Assembly: GCF_019042275.1 (NCBI RefSeq)
Contig: NZ_JAHQCW010000020.1
Coordinates: 1 to 64,000, forward strand
Source: Diplocloster agilis
GTDB taxonomy: Bacteria; Bacillota; Clostridia; Lachnospirales; Lachnospiraceae
Direction: 5' to 3'
Length of the DNA stretch: 64,000 nucleotides
Shown: in pieces, positions 62,189-64,000 of the stretch
How the letters are laid out: each line of letters begins with the position of its first letter
Position numbering within the stretch: position 1 is the first letter of the stretch
Notes under the pieces: model-generated
Database searches by the model: none
What the model was told of the DNA's origin: nothing
The model's input: the letters and a program-made list of their open reading frames with translations, nothing else
Made by a program: the position numbers and the translations under genes

Positions 62189-62638
62189 TTGGCTTATGTC
62201 ACTGTCCCCAAGGATTTTACCAAGGTGAAATCCAAGGTGGTATTCGGGCTGACGAAACGCCAGCTCATTTGTTTTGGCGGTGCGCTGCTGGTCGGTGTCC
62301 CGCTTTTTTTGTTGATCCGGGGCCGCATCCCCACCAGTGCGGCGGCGCTCCTTATGGTGTTTGCCATGCTTCCGGGCTTTCTGCTGGCGCTGTATGAGCG
62401 CCACGGCCAGCCCCTGGAAGTGGTGGTACACCAAATCCTGGAGTGTTGCTTTTTTCAGCCCAAGGAACGGCCCTACCAGACCAACAACGCTTACACCGCC
62501 CTTGTGCGGCAATTCCAGATGGAACAGGAGGTAAATGCCATTGTTCAAAAAGCAAAGAAACGAAACGAGCGCAAAAGCGCCGGTCAGGCTCACCCGTGCC
62601 GAGCAAAAAGAAATTCAGGCCGTCATCCGCAGGTATAA
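62189..62638 (+). CDS. PrgI family conjugation protein
   Basis: This is a 149-residue protein with AYVTVPKDFTKVKSKVVFGLTKRQ and two membrane helices (about 27-45 and 50-68), the PrgI family pattern. PrgI is a VirB3-like partner of the VirB4 ATPase. It starts at TTG behind GAGGTGA, six bases after the methylase stop. Its last 35 codons overlap the VirB4 gene in another frame, a long overlap that may reflect a lost stop. Confidence 0.87.
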   Translation: MAYVTVPKDFTKVKSKVVFGLTKRQLICFGGALLVGVPLFLLIRGRIPTSAAALLMVFAMLPGFLLALYERHGQPLEVVVHQILECCFFQPKERPYQTNNAYTALVRQFQMEQEVNAIVQKAKKRNERKSAGQAHPCRAKRNSGRHPQV

Positions 62639-64000
62639 GGGCGACGGAAAGCCCCACTCCGCCCAGGAGAGTATCCCCTACGAGGCCATGTATCCAGATG
62701 GGGTTTGCCGTCTGACGCCCCGCAGGTTTTCCAAGTGCATCGAGTTTTCAGACATCAGCTATCAGCTTGCCCAGGCGGACACCAAGGCGGCCATCTTTGA
62801 AAGCCTGTGCGACCTTTACAACTATCTGGATGCCTCCATCCACATCCAGTTTTCCTTTCTCAACCACAAGATCGACCCCAGGCAGTACGCCAAGAGCCTT
62901 GAAATCCGGGCGCAGGGCGATGCCTTTGACGACATCCGCACGGAGTATTCCGCCATCCTAAAAGACCAGCTCGTCAGCGGGAACAACGGACTGGTAAAGC
63001 GGAAGTTTCTCACCTACACCATTGAGGCTGACAGCCTGAAACTGGCCCGTGCCAGACTGCACCGCATTGAAACCGACCTGTTGGGCTATTTCAAGAGCAT
63101 GGGGGCCGTGGCGTGGGGGCTGGACGCAACGGCCCGGCTGGAAGTCATGCACCGCATGTTCCACCCGGACGGGGAGCCGTTTTCCTTCGATTGGAAGTGG
63201 CTGGCTTCCTCCGGCCTCTCCACCAAGGATTTTATCGCCCCGTCGTCGTTCCGTTTCGGGAACGCCCGGATGTTCGGGCTGGGAGGCAAGTACGGGGCTG
63301 TCAGCTTCTTAAACATCCTGTCCCCGGAGCTGTCGGATGAAATGCTGGCCGACTTTCTCAATACGGAAAACGGCATTGTGGTGAACCTCCATGTGCAGGC
63401 CATCGACCAGAGCAAGGCCATCAAGACGGTGAAGCGCAAGATTACCGACCTGGACGCCATGAAGATTCAGGAGCAAAAGAGGGCTGTCCGCAGCGGCTAC
63501 GATATGGACATCCTTCCCAGCGACCTTGCCACCTACGGGCAGGACGCCAAGGAGCTGCTAAAGACCCTGCAAAGCCGGAATGAACGGATGTTTCAGCTCA
63601 CCTTTCTTGTCCTCAATACCGCCGACACCCGGCAGGCGCTGGAAAACGATGTGTTTTGGGCCGCAGGCGTGGCACAGAAATACAACTGTTCCCTTGTACG
63701 GCTGGACTACCAGCAGGAGCAGGGCCTTATGAGCAGCCTCCCATTAGGGGCCAGCCACATCCAGATTGAGCGTTCTCTGACCACTTCCAGCGTGGCCGTG
63801 TTCGTCCCCTTTGTAACGCAGGAGCTGTTTCAGGATGGAGAGGCCATGTATTACGGCGTCAATGCCAAGACCGGCAACATGATTATGCTTGACCGGAAGC
63901 GGGCGCGCTGTCCCAACGGTTTAAAGCTGGGTACGCCAGGAAGCGGCAAGTCCATGAGCTGCAAATCCGAAATTTTGAGTGTGTTCCTCTGTACGCCGGA
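62535..64000 (+). CDS. VirB4-like conjugation ATPase (incomplete at window end)
   Basis: The frame is open from ATG 62535 (AGGAGG four bases before it) to the end of the window, 488 codons or more. It starts MPLFKKQRNETSAKAPVRLT. The N-terminal VirB4 domain contains RLTPRRFSKCIEFSDISYQL, and Walker A GTPGSGKS begins near residue 466. The remaining part, with Walker B and later motifs, is outside. VirB4 powers assembly of the mating channel. Full-length relatives are about 800 residues. Confidence 0.92.
   Translation, partial: MPLFKKQRNETSAKAPVRLTRAEQKEIQAVIRRYKGDGKPHSAQESIPYEAMYPDGVCRLTPRRFSKCIEFSDISYQLAQADTKAAIFESLCDLYNYLDASIHIQFSFLNHKIDPRQYAKSLEIRAQGDAFDDIRTEYSAILKDQLVSGNNGLVKRKFLTYTIEADSLKLARARLHRIETDLLGYFKSMGAVAWGLDATARLEVMHRMFHPDGEPFSFDWKWLASSGLSTKDFIAPSSFRFGNARMFGLGGKYGAVSFLNILSPELSDEMLADFLNTENGIVVNLHVQAIDQSKAIKTVKRKITDLDAMKIQEQKRAVRSGYDMDILPSDLATYGQDAKELLKTLQSRNERMFQLTFLVLNTADTRQALENDVFWAAGVAQKYNCSLVRLDYQQEQGLMSSLPLGASHIQIERSLTTSSVAVFVPFVTQELFQDGEAMYYGVNAKTGNMIMLDRKRARCPNGLKLGTPGSGKSMSCKSEILSVFLCTP

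Larger units (their letters stand above)
56480..64000. mobile_element. Integrative conjugative element, Tn1549/CTn-like, left part
   Basis: From about 56.5 kb to the window end all genes are on the plus strand, with a higher GC content than the flanking chromosome. They follow the order known for Tn1549 and the C. difficile CTn elements: DUF6017, DUF5348, PcfB, VirD4, Maff2, VirB6-like, MT-A70 methylase, PrgI, VirB4. The chromosomal prsA gene and its terminator end just before it. The exact left end is not visible; a candidate junction is the TTTACTACCCATTTACTAC direct repeat near 56492. Relaxase, integrase and the right end lie outside. Confidence 0.85.

Overview
The window looks like chromosomal DNA of an anaerobic, low-to-mid GC Firmicute of the Clostridia, most likely a Lachnospiraceae-type gut bacterium. 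The inference rests on strong AGGAGG ribosome sites, SpoVG, DnaD with a DnaI/DnaC-like loader, the GlgC/GlgD pair, the pth-mfd-prsA backbone and a Tn1549/CTn-like conjugative element. No rRNA, tRNA, CRISPR array or IS transposase was recognised.

Layout. 1-3.5 kb: large palindromic repeats, then a three-gene cluster (zinc-ribbon membrane protein, DUF5685 protein, J-domain protein). 3.5-17.6 kb: the most distinctive coding region. A BTAD-type regulator is followed by a run of same-strand genes: a small unknown protein, a 1067-residue VWA surface protein, seven TasA/camelysin-like secreted proteins, two SipW-type signal peptidases placed among them, and two C-terminally membrane-anchored surface proteins, closed by a terminator. 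It reads as one locus for a SipW-processed surface fibre or matrix. 18-22 kb: an AroE-like dehydrogenase, a glyoxalase-fold protein, TrmO behind a MerR-type promoter, a MerR regulator and an AraC regulator. 22.9-25 kb: MATE transporter and sugar acetyltransferase. 25.4-29.5 kb: a catabolic operon (D-lyxose-isomerase-like, class II aldolase, PfkB kinase, ROK regulator) with a readable promoter and two palindromic operators. 29.5-34.7 kb: small transport and housekeeping genes. 34.8-46.8 kb: a YhaO/YhaN-like nuclease pair, dnaD-dnaC-prs, murC, glgCD, spoVG and pth. 46.8-56.3 kb: mfd and prsA, with a response regulator, a surface protein and a sensor kinase between them. 56.5-64 kb: left part of an integrative conjugative element (DUF6017, DUF5348, PcfB, VirD4, Maff2, VirB6, MT-A70, PrgI, VirB4), which continues beyond the window.

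The most unusual non-coding content is two families of 280-440 bp near-perfect palindromes. Family A has one partial and three complete copies, at 1, 3015, 17650 and 21398. Family B has copies at 671 and 25141. Within a family the long arms differ from copy to copy but stay self-complementary, while the apical core and certain internal loops are conserved. Several paired changes keep base pairing, which points to conserved structured RNAs or hairpin mobile elements of a kind I do not recognise. Other notable signals are five perfect DnaA boxes between murC and dnaD, a shorter dispersed repeat (19.4 and 43.0 kb), an antisense gene lodged inside a two-component locus, and an ICE methylase that lacks a canonical start codon.
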